Source: Massilia agri (GTDB taxonomy: Bacteria; Pseudomonadota; Gammaproteobacteria; Burkholderiales; Burkholderiaceae_D). Taken from it: DNA of 64,000 nucleotides. The notes beneath the pieces were generated by a model. That model saw nothing but the letters and a program-made list of their open reading frames with translations, searched no databases and was not told the origin of the DNA. The stretch is from contig NZ_JANUHA010000017.1 in NCBI RefSeq assembly GCF_024753255.1, positions 1 through 64,000 on the forward strand, given 5' to 3'. The position numbers and the translations under genes are program-made. This document shows positions 52,030 to 62,729 of this stretch, one piece after another. The stretch's first letter is position 1; each line of letters starts with the position of its first letter.

Positions 52030-54165
52030 ATGTTCAAATCGTTCCTGCCCGTCGCTCTGATGGGCGTCTCGGCCTTGGCCGGCGCCGACGAAGGCCAGTG
52101 GCAGCCGCACCAGCTGCCGCAACTGAAATCCGAACTCAAGCGCATCGGCATCACCATCCCGGCCGAGAAGCTGGCCGACCTGGCCAAGCATCCGATGAGC
52201 GCCATCGTCTCGCTGGGCGGCTGTTCCGCTTCCTTCGTCTCGCCTGACGGCCTGGTCGTCACCAACCACCACTGCGCCTACGGCGCCATCCAGCGCAATT
52301 CGACCCCCGAGAAGAATTACATCGTCAATGGCTTCCTGGCCAAGACCCGCGCCGAGGAGCTGCCGGGCGGCCCGAACACCCTGGTCTACGTGACCGAGAA
52401 GGTCGAGAACGTGACCGACCGCGTGCTCAAGGGCCTGTCGCCGTCGATGTCGGGCCGCGAGCGCCATGAGCTGGTCGAATCGCGCATCAAGTCCCTGATC
52501 GCCGAATGCGAAACCGACAAGTCGACCCGCTGCTCGGTGCCGGCCTTCCACCGCGGCCTCGAGTACTACCGCATCAAGCAGCTGATGATCCGCGACGTGC
52601 GTCTGGTGTACGCGCCGTCCGACCGCATCGGCAACTTCGGCGGCGACATCGACAACTACGAGTGGCCGCGCCAGACCGGCGACTACTCCTTCCTGCGCGC
52701 CTACGTCGGCCCGGACGGCCGACCGGCCGACCCGTCGCCGAACAACGTGCCCTACAAATCGAAGGACTTCCTGGTCGTTTCCGCCGAAGGCCTGAAGAAC
52801 GGCGATCCGATCCTGCTGGCCGGCTACCCGGGCCGCACCAGCCGCTACAAGCTGCCGACCGAGATCCGCTTCGCGCGCGACGTCGAACTGCCGGGCCGCG
52901 CCGCCAGCATCACGGCCGACCTGTCGGTGATCTCGGCCGCCACCATGGGCAACGCCGCCTGGGACGTGCGCTACGCGAGCGTGGCCAAGAGCCTGAACAA
53001 CGTGCTGAAGAAGACGCAAGGCCTGATCGACGGCTTCGCGCGCAAGGACATCGCCGCGATCAAGGACGTGCAGGATGCCGGGTTCCGCGCCTGGCACAAG
53101 CAGAAGGGTAACGGGGCGAAGAACCTGCTGTCCGAGCTGGACGGCGTGATCGCCCAGGACATGGCGCAGTCGCGCCAGGAAGGCGCCTGGCTCGAAGCCA
53201 CCCACAGCGACCTGCTGAGAAGCGCACGCACCCTGTACCGCCTGGCGCTGGAACGCCAGAAGCCGGACGCCCAGCGCGAGGCCGGCTACCAGGAGCGCGA
53301 CCTGTCCTTCATCAAGGCGCGCCTGACCCGCCTCGAGCAATCCTTCGTGCCCCAGGTCGACGAGGCCCGCTACGGCGCGGCCCTGGCGCGCTATGCCCGC
53401 ATCGACGCGAAACTGCGTCCGCAGGGGCTGGACGCGCTGCTGCCGGCGCCCACCGCGCTGAACGCCATGTACAAGGCGACCGACCTGGACGACACGGCCA
53501 AGCGCCTGGCCTGGATCGGCAAGGATCCGGAGGCCTTCCGCAAATCCAGCGATCCTTTCATCCAGCTGGCCGTGCGCCTGCATGACACGGGCCTCGGCCT
53601 GGAGAACCGCCGCAACGAGATCGACGGCAACCTGGAACGCGTGATCCCGCAATACATGGCTGCCGTCATCGCCTGGAAGAAGTCGCAGGGCAAGCCGGTC
53701 TACCCGGACGCCAACTCGACCCTGCGCGTGACCTACGGCACCGTGTCGCCGTACGCGCCGCGCGACGGCCTGGTCAAGGGCCCGTTCACGACGGTCGAAG
53801 GCATTGTCGAGAAGGCGACGAACAAGGATCCGTTCATCGTGCCGGCGGCGCTGCTGGACGCCATCAAGGCCAAGCGCTATGGCGTGTTCAAGGATCCGGT
53901 GCTGAACACCGTCCCGGTGAATTTCCTGTCGAGCGCCGACACCACCGGCGGCAACTCGGGTTCGGCCGTGATGAACAAGCGCGGGGAACTGGTGGGCCTG
54001 AACTTCGACTCGACCTACGAGTCGATCACCAAGGACTGGTACTTCGACAGCGAGATCACACGCGCCATCCACGTCGACATCCGCTACATGCTGTGGCTGA
54101 TGAAGGAAGTCGACCATGCCGACAACCTGCTGAAGGAAATGACGATCAAGTACCCGAAGAAGTAA
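52030..54165 (+). CDS. S46 family dipeptidyl-peptidase (DPP7/DPP11-like)
   Basis: A periplasmic serine exopeptidase of 711 aa with a short signal peptide ending SALAGA. The chymotrypsin-like triad is His81 (VVTNHHCAYG), Asp in the NFGGDIDNYEWPRQTGDYSF region, and Ser643 (TTGGNSGSAV). Family length is 700-720 aa. The residue 18 positions after the nucleophile, which sets P1 preference (Arg in acidic-specific DPP11, Gly in DPP7), is Ser661 in NFDSTYES. It should release dipeptides from peptide N-termini for uptake. Confidence 0.93.
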   Translation: MFKSFLPVALMGVSALAGADEGQWQPHQLPQLKSELKRIGITIPAEKLADLAKHPMSAIVSLGGCSASFVSPDGLVVTNHHCAYGAIQRNSTPEKNYIVNGFLAKTRAEELPGGPNTLVYVTEKVENVTDRVLKGLSPSMSGRERHELVESRIKSLIAECETDKSTRCSVPAFHRGLEYYRIKQLMIRDVRLVYAPSDRIGNFGGDIDNYEWPRQTGDYSFLRAYVGPDGRPADPSPNNVPYKSKDFLVVSAEGLKNGDPILLAGYPGRTSRYKLPTEIRFARDVELPGRAASITADLSVISAATMGNAAWDVRYASVAKSLNNVLKKTQGLIDGFARKDIAAIKDVQDAGFRAWHKQKGNGAKNLLSELDGVIAQDMAQSRQEGAWLEATHSDLLRSARTLYRLALERQKPDAQREAGYQERDLSFIKARLTRLEQSFVPQVDEARYGAALARYARIDAKLRPQGLDALLPAPTALNAMYKATDLDDTAKRLAWIGKDPEAFRKSSDPFIQLAVRLHDTGLGLENRRNEIDGNLERVIPQYMAAVIAWKKSQGKPVYPDANSTLRVTYGTVSPYAPRDGLVKGPFTTVEGIVEKATNKDPFIVPAALLDAIKAKRYGVFKDPVLNTVPVNFLSSADTTGGNSGSAVMNKRGELVGLNFDSTYESITKDWYFDSEITRAIHVDIRYMLWLMKEVDHADNLLKEMTIKYPKK

Positions 54166-54186
54166 GCCGGGGGATCACAAGAGAAG

Positions 54187-54221
54187 GCCGCCGCGTGGAG
54201 CGATCCCGCGGCGGCTTTTTT
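54187..54221 (+). terminator. intrinsic terminator after the S46 peptidase
   Basis: GCCGCCGCG (54187-54195) pairs perfectly with CGCGGCGGC (54207-54215), followed by six T residues. The T-run overlaps the stop codon of the convergent kinase gene. The complementary strand has no T-run, so it serves mainly the plus strand. Confidence 0.8.
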
Positions 54222-55592
54222 ACGGGACGTCCGGGAAGCGGATTTCGAAGCGCGTTTCGCCCTGGCCGGTCGACGCGAGCGAGTATGTCAAGCGGTGACG
54301 GGTCAGGACTTCGCGCACGAACATCAGGCCGATGCCCTGGCCCCCCTGCTTGGTACTGAAGAAGGGCGTGAACAGCCGGCGCGGCGCCACGGCGCCGAGC
54401 AGGTCGGCGGAATCGATCACGGCCAGCACTGCTTCTGCTCCATGCCTTTCCAGCGACAATTCGACATGGCCGCCGGTCGCTCCTTTTTCCACCACCGCTT
54501 CGATCGCATTCTTGACGATGTTGAGCAAGGCGCCTTCCATCAGGCCGGCGTCCAGCGGCAGGGCCGGGGTCTCGTCGCAGCGGCGCCAGCCGAGCCGGAT
54601 GCCACTCCTTGCGCATTGCTCCCGGTTGAGCCACAGGATGTCGTCGACCATGGCCTTGAGGCTGGCCGGGCGCAGTTCCGGCGCCGGCATCTTGACTACG
54701 CGCGTGAAGCGCTCGATGAATTCGCCCAGGCTGACGTTGCGGCGCTTGACTGCCTCGATCGCGGTCGTGAAATCGGCGGCGTCAGATTCGCCCAGCTGGC
54801 TGCGGTAGAACAGCAGGGAGTCGAGCACCGAGCGGGTGGCGGCGACGGTGTTGTTGACCTCGTGCGCCAGCACCCGCACCAGCTTCGCGTAAGTGGCCCG
54901 TTCCGAATCTTCCAGTTCGGCCGTCAGTTCCTCGATCATGAGGAAGTGGCGGGCAAAGCCGCGATCGAAGAAGTGCCCGCGCTGGGCGCGGTAGCGCCGA
55001 CCCTCGGTATCGGTGAGCAAGCCGGTGTCGCCCGCGGGCAGGGCGTCGAGCTGGGCGACCAGGTCGCGGCTGCGTGCCCGGGCGCGTGCATCGAGGCCCG
55101 GGGCATAGTGGGCCGCGCCATCCACCCATGCCTTCAGCGGCTTGCCTTGCGCGTCGTGCAGCCCGAGGAGCGAGACGGCGCTGGCGTTGACCAGGCTGAC
55201 CGCGCCATCGAAATCGAAGACCAGCACGGCGCTCGGCGTCGCCTCCAGCAGGCGGTCGAGGAAGCCCTGCTGCTCGCCGGCGGCCAGGCGCTCGCGGTGC
55301 AGGGCGGCGAGCATGGTGTTGAACAGGGTGACCAGCTCGTCGAGCTCGCGCGAGGCCGGCGCCGCCAGCTGGTTCGCGTAGTTCTGGTCCTGCAGCAGGT
55401 CGTGGAAGCGGCGCGTGTAGCCGAGCGGTTCGAGGGCCTGGCGCAGCAGGGCGAAGCCCAACGCAAGGCTGAGCAGCAGCAGCGTCTCGAGGCCGACGAA
55501 GAGCAGCGGCTGGTCCTTCAGGAGCAGGGCGGCCGCCGCGAACAGCAGCAGGTGCAGGAGCACCAGGTAGCCGCCCAGGCGGTGGCGCAGGC

Positions 55593-55596
<4 letters not shown>
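54220..55596 (-). CDS. sensor histidine kinase of the ABC-exporter operon
   Basis: A 458-aa membrane kinase with two N-terminal helices (9-28, 31-54) joined by a very short turn, so there is no periplasmic sensor domain. It then has a HAMP-like linker, a PAS domain (about 110-220), and the dimerisation helix with His245 in RVLAHEVNNTVAATRS. The N box is NIVKNAIEAV and the G2 box GGQGIGLMFV. The G1 box, normally DNG or DSG, reads VIDSADLLG, which may lower ATP affinity. Overlaps the regulator by 4 bp; NtrY-like in general design. Confidence 0.9.
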
Positions 55597-56990
<1,394 letters not shown>

Positions 56991-57008
56991 GGTGGATCTC
57001 TTTCGTTC

Positions 57009-58211
57009 TTATTCGTGATGCAGCGCTTCGGTCGGGCTCAGGCGGCTGGCGCGCCAGCCCGGGTAGAGGGCGCACAGCAAGGATAGCAGATAGATCACCG
57101 CCATCGACAGGCCTGCTGCCTGGGCGAAGACCGCCCAGTCCAGGTGTTCGCCCAGCACCCGGGTCAGCGGCAGCTGCACCAGCAGGGCCAGGCCCACCAC
57201 GATGGCCACGGAACTGAGCAGGACCTGCTCGAGCACGATCTGGCGGTAGATCTCGCCGGCGGTGGCGCCGATGGCCCGGCGCAGCCCGATCTCCGGGATG
57301 CGCTGGGTCGTGTTCTGCCACAGGGCGCCGAACAGGCCGAAGGCGACCATCACCAGCATGAAGGCGGCGATGATGCCCACCACGACCAGGGGCGCCATAT
57401 GCTGCTTGAGCATCGAGGCGCGGGCCGCGGACGAGGGCGTGAACTGGTAGCTCCAGTCCTTGCGGATCAGTTTCAGGCGCTCGTTGAGGCGCTTCTCGAA
57501 TGCGCGTTCGGTGCCGGGAGCCACGCGCAGCAGGATGGTGCGCACGTCCCAGCGGTTCTGGTCGGCGACGAAGCGGGTGAAGGCATGGTTGAGCGGCGCC
57601 GCCAGCTCGCCCTTGGCGCGGTAGGCCTCGACCACGCCGACCACGCGGTGCGGCACGTCCTGTTTCCCCTCGCGGTCGAAGAAGAGCTGGCCCAGCGCGC
57701 GCTCGCCCGGGAACATCGCCTCGGCCATCCTGCGGTTGATGACGGCCGGCCGATAGCCGCTGCCATTGTCGAGCGCCGAGAACCAGCGTCCCTCGACCAG
57801 CTTCAGGCCCAGCACGGCGGCGGCGCGGTCGTCGGCATCGAGCAATTCCGTATTGAAGCCATCGCCTTCGCCGGCCTTGCGCCGCAGGTTGCTGAACATG
57901 CTCGCGTTGACATAGGGCTCGAAGGTGACGAAGGCGACATCGCGCACCTCCGGCATCTCCATCAGGCCGCGCCGCAGGGCCTCGTAGCCCTCGGCGCCGA
58001 TCCGGGTCTTCTCCTCGTCGCCGACGTGCATCCTGACCGCCCACAGGTCGCGGCTCTCGAAGCCGAGCGGCATGTTGTAGAGCTGCCAGTAGCGCAGGCC
58101 GAAGGCGGCGACGCCGAAGACGATGGCGAAGGCGATCAGGATCTCGAGGCTCAGCATCAGGTTCCTGGATTTGCGCTTCCAGCTCAGTTTCAGTAAGTGG
58201 CGGAACATCAT
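57009..58211 (-). CDS. ABC transporter permease (MacB/FtsX type), second
   Basis: A 400-aa permease with one N-terminal helix (residues 20-42), a large periplasmic MacB-like domain (50-270), and three C-terminal helices. These include the FtsX core with the RIPEIGLRRAIGAT coupling segment. There is no fused ATPase. Two tandem ATG codons follow AGGAGGCGC; the first overlaps the stop of the preceding permease (ATGA). It should pair with the other permease as a heterodimer. Confidence 0.92.
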   Translation of the reverse strand: MMFRHLLKLSWKRKSRNLMLSLEILIAFAIVFGVAAFGLRYWQLYNMPLGFESRDLWAVRMHVGDEEKTRIGAEGYEALRRGLMEMPEVRDVAFVTFEPYVNASMFSNLRRKAGEGDGFNTELLDADDRAAAVLGLKLVEGRWFSALDNGSGYRPAVINRRMAEAMFPGERALGQLFFDREGKQDVPHRVVGVVEAYRAKGELAAPLNHAFTRFVADQNRWDVRTILLRVAPGTERAFEKRLNERLKLIRKDWSYQFTPSSAARASMLKQHMAPLVVVGIIAAFMLVMVAFGLFGALWQNTTQRIPEIGLRRAIGATAGEIYRQIVLEQVLLSSVAIVVGLALLVQLPLTRVLGEHLDWAVFAQAAGLSMAVIYLLSLLCALYPGWRASRLSPTEALHHE

Positions 58212-59455
58212 GCGCCTCCTTTCAGGGCGTGGACGGGGTCGAGGCGCGACATCTTCCAGGCGGGCAGCACGCCGGAAACGATGCCGAAGACGGTGGCGAT
58301 CAGCATGCCCCAGCCGAAGACGGCCAGGTTCAGGTCGACCTCGAGGTAGGGAATCAGGGCGCTGGCTTCCAGCCATTGCAGCGCCAGCACGGTGAGGCCG
58401 AGGGCGAGCAGGCCCCCGCAGGCGCACAGCAGGACGTTCTCGACCACCAGCTGCACGGCCAGCTGGCGGCTGGTGGCGCCGAAGGCCTTGCGCACGCCGA
58501 TCTCGGTGCGGCGTTCCAGGATGCGGCCGGTGTTCAGGTTGACCAGGTTCAGGGCCGGCAGCAGCATGAAGAGCAGCATGCCGGCGGCGATCCCGGCCAG
58601 CACGGTGCTGGCGCCGGAATCGGCTTCCTCGCTGCTGCCGACGAGGACGCGGGAAAACAGATCGAGCTTGCTGTCGGCCCAGAACCGGATGGTCTTCCAC
58701 TGCGCCGGATCGTCATGCACCAGGTTGGCGGCGATCTGCGCCACCTGGCGCTGGATGGCCGGCAGGTCGGCGGCGTCGCGCGCCAGGATCAGGGCGATGA
58801 ACTGGCCGGTGAGCTGGCCGCGGTAGTCCGTGGACGGGAAAGTGGACACGGGCGCCCAGATGTCGGCATAGGCGTTCAGGTGCATCGCGTCGCCTACCAC
58901 GCCCACGATCTCGTAGGCCACGCCGCCGACATCGACGCGCTGGCCGATCGCGACCTGCGGCACGCCCGGGAACAGGCGCCGTGCGGTGGAGGCGTTGATG
59001 ACGGCGATATGGCGCCCGCCGGCATCGTCCGCGCTGGTGGGCAGGCGCCCGGCGAGCAGGCGGAAGTCGAGCACCTTCCAGTAGTCGGCGTCGGCGCGCC
59101 GCATCTGCAGCTCGCTGACGGTCTCGCCCTGGTAGACCGAGACTGGCTGCACCATCGTGACCATGGCGACGCGCTCGACGCCCGGCATCGGCTTGAGGTA
59201 TTTGTCGATCAGCTTGTAGCCGAGCGGCGAGGTGCTGATGCTGTCGCGCTTCGGGCTTTCCATGCGCATCTGGATGATCTGCAGGAAGCGCTCGCTCTTG
59301 CCTTCGACGCCTGAAGGGCGGAACGCCGTCTCGAGCAGCGAGACCACCACCATCAGCACCACCAGCGTCAGGACGATGCACAGCAGGTTAATCAGGGTGA
59401 ACAGCTTGCGGCGCATGAAGACCTTCCACGCCGTCAGGAGATAGTTGCGTAACAT
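58208..59455 (-). CDS. ABC transporter permease (MacB/FtsX type), first
   Basis: A 415-aa permease with the same layout: helix 20-42, periplasmic MacB_PCD domain (45-285), and three C-terminal helices with the coupling sequence RRTEIGVRKAFGAT. The domain text NASTARRLFP and YEIVGVVGD is typical of the peptide/macrolide-exporter branch. This branch works by mechanotransmission rather than a through-membrane channel. It follows the ATPase gene by 18 bp. Confidence 0.92.
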   Translation of the reverse strand: MLRNYLLTAWKVFMRRKLFTLINLLCIVLTLVVLMVVVSLLETAFRPSGVEGKSERFLQIIQMRMESPKRDSISTSPLGYKLIDKYLKPMPGVERVAMVTMVQPVSVYQGETVSELQMRRADADYWKVLDFRLLAGRLPTSADDAGGRHIAVINASTARRLFPGVPQVAIGQRVDVGGVAYEIVGVVGDAMHLNAYADIWAPVSTFPSTDYRGQLTGQFIALILARDAADLPAIQRQVAQIAANLVHDDPAQWKTIRFWADSKLDLFSRVLVGSSEEADSGASTVLAGIAAGMLLFMLLPALNLVNLNTGRILERRTEIGVRKAFGATSRQLAVQLVVENVLLCACGGLLALGLTVLALQWLEASALIPYLEVDLNLAVFGWGMLIATVFGIVSGVLPAWKMSRLDPVHALKGGA

Positions 59456-59473
59456 GATGTTCTGCTCCTGCGC

Positions 59474-60136
59474 TTACGCGACCAGCTGGCCGTCGAACAC
59501 GCGCACGATGCGGCTGGTGCGGCGCGCCTCGCGCTCGTCGTGCGTCACCATCACGACGGTGGTGCCTTCACGGTTCAGCTTGAGCAGGATGTCCATCACT
59601 TCCTCGCCCATCTTGCTGTCGAGGTTACCGGTCGGCTCGTCGGCCAGCAGCACCTGGGGCCGGCCGACGATGGCGCGTGCGATCGCCACGCGCTGCTGCT
59701 GGCCGCCGGAGAGCTGGTTCGGGTAGTGGTCCATGCGCGCGCCCAGGCCGACTTTTTCCAGCGCCTCGCGCGCCAGGCGGCGCCGTTCGCCCGCCTGCAG
59801 ACTGCGGTAGAGCAGGGGCAGCTCGACGTTGTCGATCACGCGCAGGTCGGGAATCAGGTGGAAGCTCTGGAAGATGAAGCCGAAGGTCTGGTTGCGCAGG
59901 CGCGCCACCTGCTTGTCGCGGTAGCGGGTGAGCGGCACGCCGTCGACTTCGATGCTGCCCTGGCCGGGCCGGTCGAGCAGGCCGATGAGGTTGAGCAGGG
60001 TGCTCTTGCCGCAGCCGCTCGGGCCCATCATGGCGAGGAACTCGCCCTTCTGGACGTGCAAATCGACGTCTTTCAACGCCAGGGTCTCCACCTTGTCGGT
60101 GCGGTAGGTCTTGCTGACCTTGTTCAGTTTGATCAT
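59474..60136 (-). CDS. ABC transporter ATP-binding protein (LolD/MacB-like)
   Basis: A 220-aa nucleotide-binding subunit that powers the two permeases. Walker A is GPSGCGKST, the signature LSGGQQQRVAIARA, and Walker B VLLADEPTGNLDS, followed by the H-loop VTHDERE. The start at 60136 (MIKLNKVSKTYRT) has GAGGGAG at good distance; longer in-frame starts upstream overlap the adaptor gene and are rejected. All functional motifs are intact. Confidence 0.95.
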   Translation of the reverse strand: MIKLNKVSKTYRTDKVETLALKDVDLHVQKGEFLAMMGPSGCGKSTLLNLIGLLDRPGQGSIEVDGVPLTRYRDKQVARLRNQTFGFIFQSFHLIPDLRVIDNVELPLLYRSLQAGERRRLAREALEKVGLGARMDHYPNQLSGGQQQRVAIARAIVGRPQVLLADEPTGNLDSKMGEEVMDILLKLNREGTTVVMVTHDEREARRTSRIVRVFDGQLVA

Positions 60137-60152
60137 GACTCCCTCTTGCTCG

Positions 60153-61400
60153 TTAATTGGTGATGCGGATGGTGTCCAGCCTGGCGAATGCCTTGGTGTC
60201 CGAGACGATGAAGCGATCGCCCGGGCGCGCGCCGGCCACGACTTCGACCAGCTTGCCGTCGCTGCTGCCCAGTTGCAGCGTGGTCTTGCGGGCGACGCCG
60301 TCCTGCACCGCGAAGACGGCCTGGCGGCCGGCGCCGTTGAATGCGCTGCCGCTGTCGAGCACCAGCGCGCCATTCTTGTGGGCGGTGACGACGCTGACAT
60401 CGACCCGCATCTTGTTGCGCAGCAGCGGGCTGTCGGGCTTGTCCAGGTCGACCAGCAGCTTGACGGTGCCGTTCTGGATTTCCGGCAGCACGGTGTGCAC
60501 GCGTCCCTGCAATCGCTCGCCGTTCTGCTCGATCCGCACTTCCTGGCTAGGGGCGAGCAGGCGCGCATGGAAGTCCGAGACGCTTGCCTCGACCCGGTAG
60601 TTGTTCAGTTCCGACACGCGCGCCAGCAGCTGGCCGACGGCGACGCTGGCGCCTTCCTCCTGCACCAGCGAAGTGAGCATGCCGGAGAAGGGCGCCGCGA
60701 CCTTCGCCTGGGCCAGCTTGTTTTCCTGCTGGGCGAGCTGCTTTTTCAGGATCTCCTGCTGCAGGGTGGCGGCCGCGATGCTGGTGGCGGTGCTGCGACG
60801 GCTGTCGGCGATCAGTTCGCGCTGCTGGCGCAGCTGGATCTCGGCGCGCTTCACCGCAAGCTCTCCCGCCAGCAGGTTCTCGCCCGAGACCAGGCCGCTC
60901 TGGCGCAGCTTCTGGTTGCGTTCGTTCAGCGCGCGGCTCGAGAGCAGGTCGAGTTCGAGCAGCTCGATGGCGCTGGTCAGCTGCTTGTGCTTCTGCTCCA
61001 GCTCCAGCTTCGAGGTGGCGATGCGGTTTTCCTGCTGCGCCAGCTGCTCGCGCAGGGTGTCGACGGCCAGCACGATCTCGCGGTCGTCGAGTTCCAGGAG
61101 GATGTCGCCGGCCTTGACCAGCTGGCCCGGCTTGGCCCTCACCTTCGCCACGCGGCTGGCCACCGGACTGGCGACGACTTCCTCGTGGACCGGGATGACG
61201 ACGCCGGCGGCGTTGATGGTATTGGCGACGTCGCCGCGGCGCACGGTCGAGACGACGATGTCGCCGGCGGAGACGCTGGGGCGCAGCAGGCGGTTGAGCT
61301 GCCAGCAGGCCAGCACGGCGCAGGCGAGCAGCAGGAGGGCGCCGCCCACGCGGATGCGGCGGCGGCGGTGAATCAGGGCAGGGTCAAGTGCGCGGTCCAT
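60153..61400 (-). CDS. periplasmic adaptor (membrane-fusion protein) of the ABC exporter
   Basis: A 415-aa HlyD/MacA-type adaptor with one N-terminal helix (residues 19-36). The split lipoyl domain is SPVASRVAKVRAKPGQLVKAG and KVAAPFSGMLTSLVQEEG. A long alpha-hairpin (115-215) is rich in Gln/Glu/Leu, and a beta-barrel follows. It is the first gene of the six-gene operon; the start at 61400 sits 33 bp downstream of an exact sigma-54 promoter. No outer-membrane channel gene is in the operon, so a TolC-like partner elsewhere is likely. Confidence 0.92.
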   Translation of the reverse strand: MDRALDPALIHRRRRIRVGGALLLLACAVLACWQLNRLLRPSVSAGDIVVSTVRRGDVANTINAAGVVIPVHEEVVASPVASRVAKVRAKPGQLVKAGDILLELDDREIVLAVDTLREQLAQQENRIATSKLELEQKHKQLTSAIELLELDLLSSRALNERNQKLRQSGLVSGENLLAGELAVKRAEIQLRQQRELIADSRRSTATSIAAATLQQEILKKQLAQQENKLAQAKVAAPFSGMLTSLVQEEGASVAVGQLLARVSELNNYRVEASVSDFHARLLAPSQEVRIEQNGERLQGRVHTVLPEIQNGTVKLLVDLDKPDSPLLRNKMRVDVSVVTAHKNGALVLDSGSAFNGAGRQAVFAVQDGVARKTTLQLGSSDGKLVEVVAGARPGDRFIVSDTKAFARLDTIRITN

Positions 61401-61432
61401 GGTGCTTGTGATAATGGTCTTGCGCCTTCTAT

Positions 61433-61448
61433 TGCAAGCACCGTGCCA
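61433..61448 (-). promoter_or_regulatory. sigma-54 (-24/-12) promoter of the ABC-exporter operon
   Basis: Read on the minus strand, 61448 to 61433 is TGGCACG-GTGC-TTGCA, an exact match to the RpoN consensus TGGCACG-N4-TTGCW with both invariant GG and GC. Transcription should start about 12 bp beyond the GC, near 61423, giving a leader of roughly 23 nt before the adaptor ATG. The operon's own activator is of the sigma-54 class. Confidence 0.87.
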
Positions 61449-61511
61449 GCCGCGCGTCCCTCTGGGACCGGCGCTTTCCGGCGCCAGGAATGCACGCAAG
61501 CGGGCAAGGGT

Positions 61512-61532
61512 GTCCGGATCCGGACGGTCCGG
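61512..61532. promoter_or_regulatory. probable activator-binding dyads (upstream activating sequence)
   Basis: A perfect 14-bp palindrome, GTCCGGATCCGGAC (61512-61525), overlaps a second dyad, CCGGAC-G-GTCCGG (61520-61532), giving three half-sites in 21 bp. The site is about 65-85 bp upstream of the -24 element, a normal place for an NtrC-type enhancer. It also adjoins the -35 region of the divergent pnuC promoter. Assignment to the operon's regulator is inference. Confidence 0.6.
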
Positions 61533-61533
61533 C

Positions 61534-61562
61534 TTGCGGATTCCCCCGCCAGCTTCCATAAT
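61534..61562 (+). promoter_or_regulatory. sigma-70 promoter for pnuC
   Basis: TTGCGG (61534-61539) and CATAAT (61557-61562), separated by 17 bp, lie 48 bp before the pnuC ATG. Both hexamers deviate at one or two positions, so moderate strength is expected. Confidence 0.45.
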
Positions 61563-61610
61563 CCACTGTTGACCTGACGACCTCACCTTCCTTCACCCGA
61601 TCCGCTGCCC

Positions 61611-62204
61611 ATGAACGAACAGCTGGCCTTCCTGGGCTTCTTCACCACGCCGCTGGAACTGATCTCCTTCCTGCTGGCGGTCACCACCGTCGCCCTGAAC
61701 ATCCGCCAGAAACACTGGGCCTGGCTGTTCTCGATCGCGTCCTCGGCGACCTACGCCGCGGTCTTCTTCGAGGCCAAGCTGTACGGCGACATGGGACTGC
61801 AGTTCGTCTTCATCGCCGCTTCGATCTGGGGCTGGTACCAGTGGCTGCACGGGGCCGGCGAACAGCAGCTGGTGGTCACGCGCCTCAAGCGCGCGGGCTG
61901 GCTGTGGGGAATCGCCGGCTGGGTGCTCGGTTTTCTCCTGCTGTCTTCCTTCCTCGACCACCTCACCGATACCGACGTGCCGCATGCGGACGGCTTCCTG
62001 ACTGCCGGCAGCCTGCTGGGCCAGCTCCTGCTGGGCCGCAAGAAGGTCGAGAACTGGCTGGTCTGGATCGCGGTTGACGTGCTCTACGTCGGCCTCTACG
62101 TCTACAAGGGCCTGATGCTGACGGCGCTGCTGTATGCCGTGTTCGTCGGCCTGGCCTGGACCGGCTGGCGCGCCTGGTCGAACATCGCGCGGAGGGATGT
62201 GTGA
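61611..62204 (+). CDS. pnuC: nicotinamide riboside transporter PnuC
   Basis: A 197-aa inner-membrane facilitator with seven or so helices. Family features are FTTPLELISFLLAVTTVALNIRQ, the Trp-rich SIWGWYQWLHG that lines the substrate site, and VENWLVWIAVDVLYVGLYVYKG (each in part). PnuC admits nicotinamide riboside, which is trapped by phosphorylation. The next gene, overlapping by four bases, encodes a kinase suited to that step. Confidence 0.95.
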   Translation: MNEQLAFLGFFTTPLELISFLLAVTTVALNIRQKHWAWLFSIASSATYAAVFFEAKLYGDMGLQFVFIAASIWGWYQWLHGAGEQQLVVTRLKRAGWLWGIAGWVLGFLLLSSFLDHLTDTDVPHADGFLTAGSLLGQLLLGRKKVENWLVWIAVDVLYVGLYVYKGLMLTALLYAVFVGLAWTGWRAWSNIARRDV

Positions 62205-62725
62205 GCCGGCCCGTGCAAAGAATCGCGATCCTCGGGGCCGAATCGTCGGGCAAATCGACGCTGGCCGAGGCGCTGGCGACGCGCTATGGCACCCTCTGGG
62301 TGCCGGAGTACCTGCGCGAGTTCGTCGATACGCGCGGCCGCGTGCCGTTCGAGAGCGACCAGTATCCGATCGCCCGCACCCAGGTGGAGCGGGAAGACGA
62401 GGCGGCGCTGCGTGCGAACGGCCTCCTGTTCTGCGACACCACGCCCCTGATGACGGCCCTCTACAGCCGCCAGTACTGGGGCCGGGTCGACCCCCAGCTG
62501 GCGCGCCTGGACGCGCGCCACGACTACGCCCTGACCCTGGTGACGGCGCCGGACAGCCCCTGGGAGCCGGACGGCCTGCAGCGCGAGTCGGAAGAGGTGC
62601 GCCAGAAGGTGCACCGGATGCTGCTGGACACCCTGGCGGCGCGCGCCATCCCCTATGTGTTGCTCGAAGGAGACCTGGCGCAGCGCCTGCGGCGGGTCGA
62701 GACGCTGCTCGGCCCCGCCGCCTGA
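62201..62725 (+). CDS. NadR-like nicotinamide riboside kinase (AAA_28 ATPase)
   Basis: A 174-aa P-loop kinase resembling the C-terminal ribosylnicotinamide kinase domain of NadR. Walker A is GAESSGKST, and the substrate and metal regions are VPEYLREFVDTRG and LFCDTTPLMT. It lacks the NadR repressor and adenylyltransferase domains. The GTG start overlaps the pnuC TGA (GTGA). Together the pair would import and phosphorylate nicotinamide riboside for NAD salvage. Confidence 0.88.
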   Translation: MSRPVQRIAILGAESSGKSTLAEALATRYGTLWVPEYLREFVDTRGRVPFESDQYPIARTQVEREDEAALRANGLLFCDTTPLMTALYSRQYWGRVDPQLARLDARHDYALTLVTAPDSPWEPDGLQRESEEVRQKVHRMLLDTLAARAIPYVLLEGDLAQRLRRVETLLGPAA

Positions 62726-62729
62726 CCCT

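Noticed and set aside
61401..61610. Riboswitch ahead of pnuC
   Set aside because: The gap is explained by the sigma-54 promoter, the dyads and a sigma-70 promoter; no aptamer-like conserved core could be identified.
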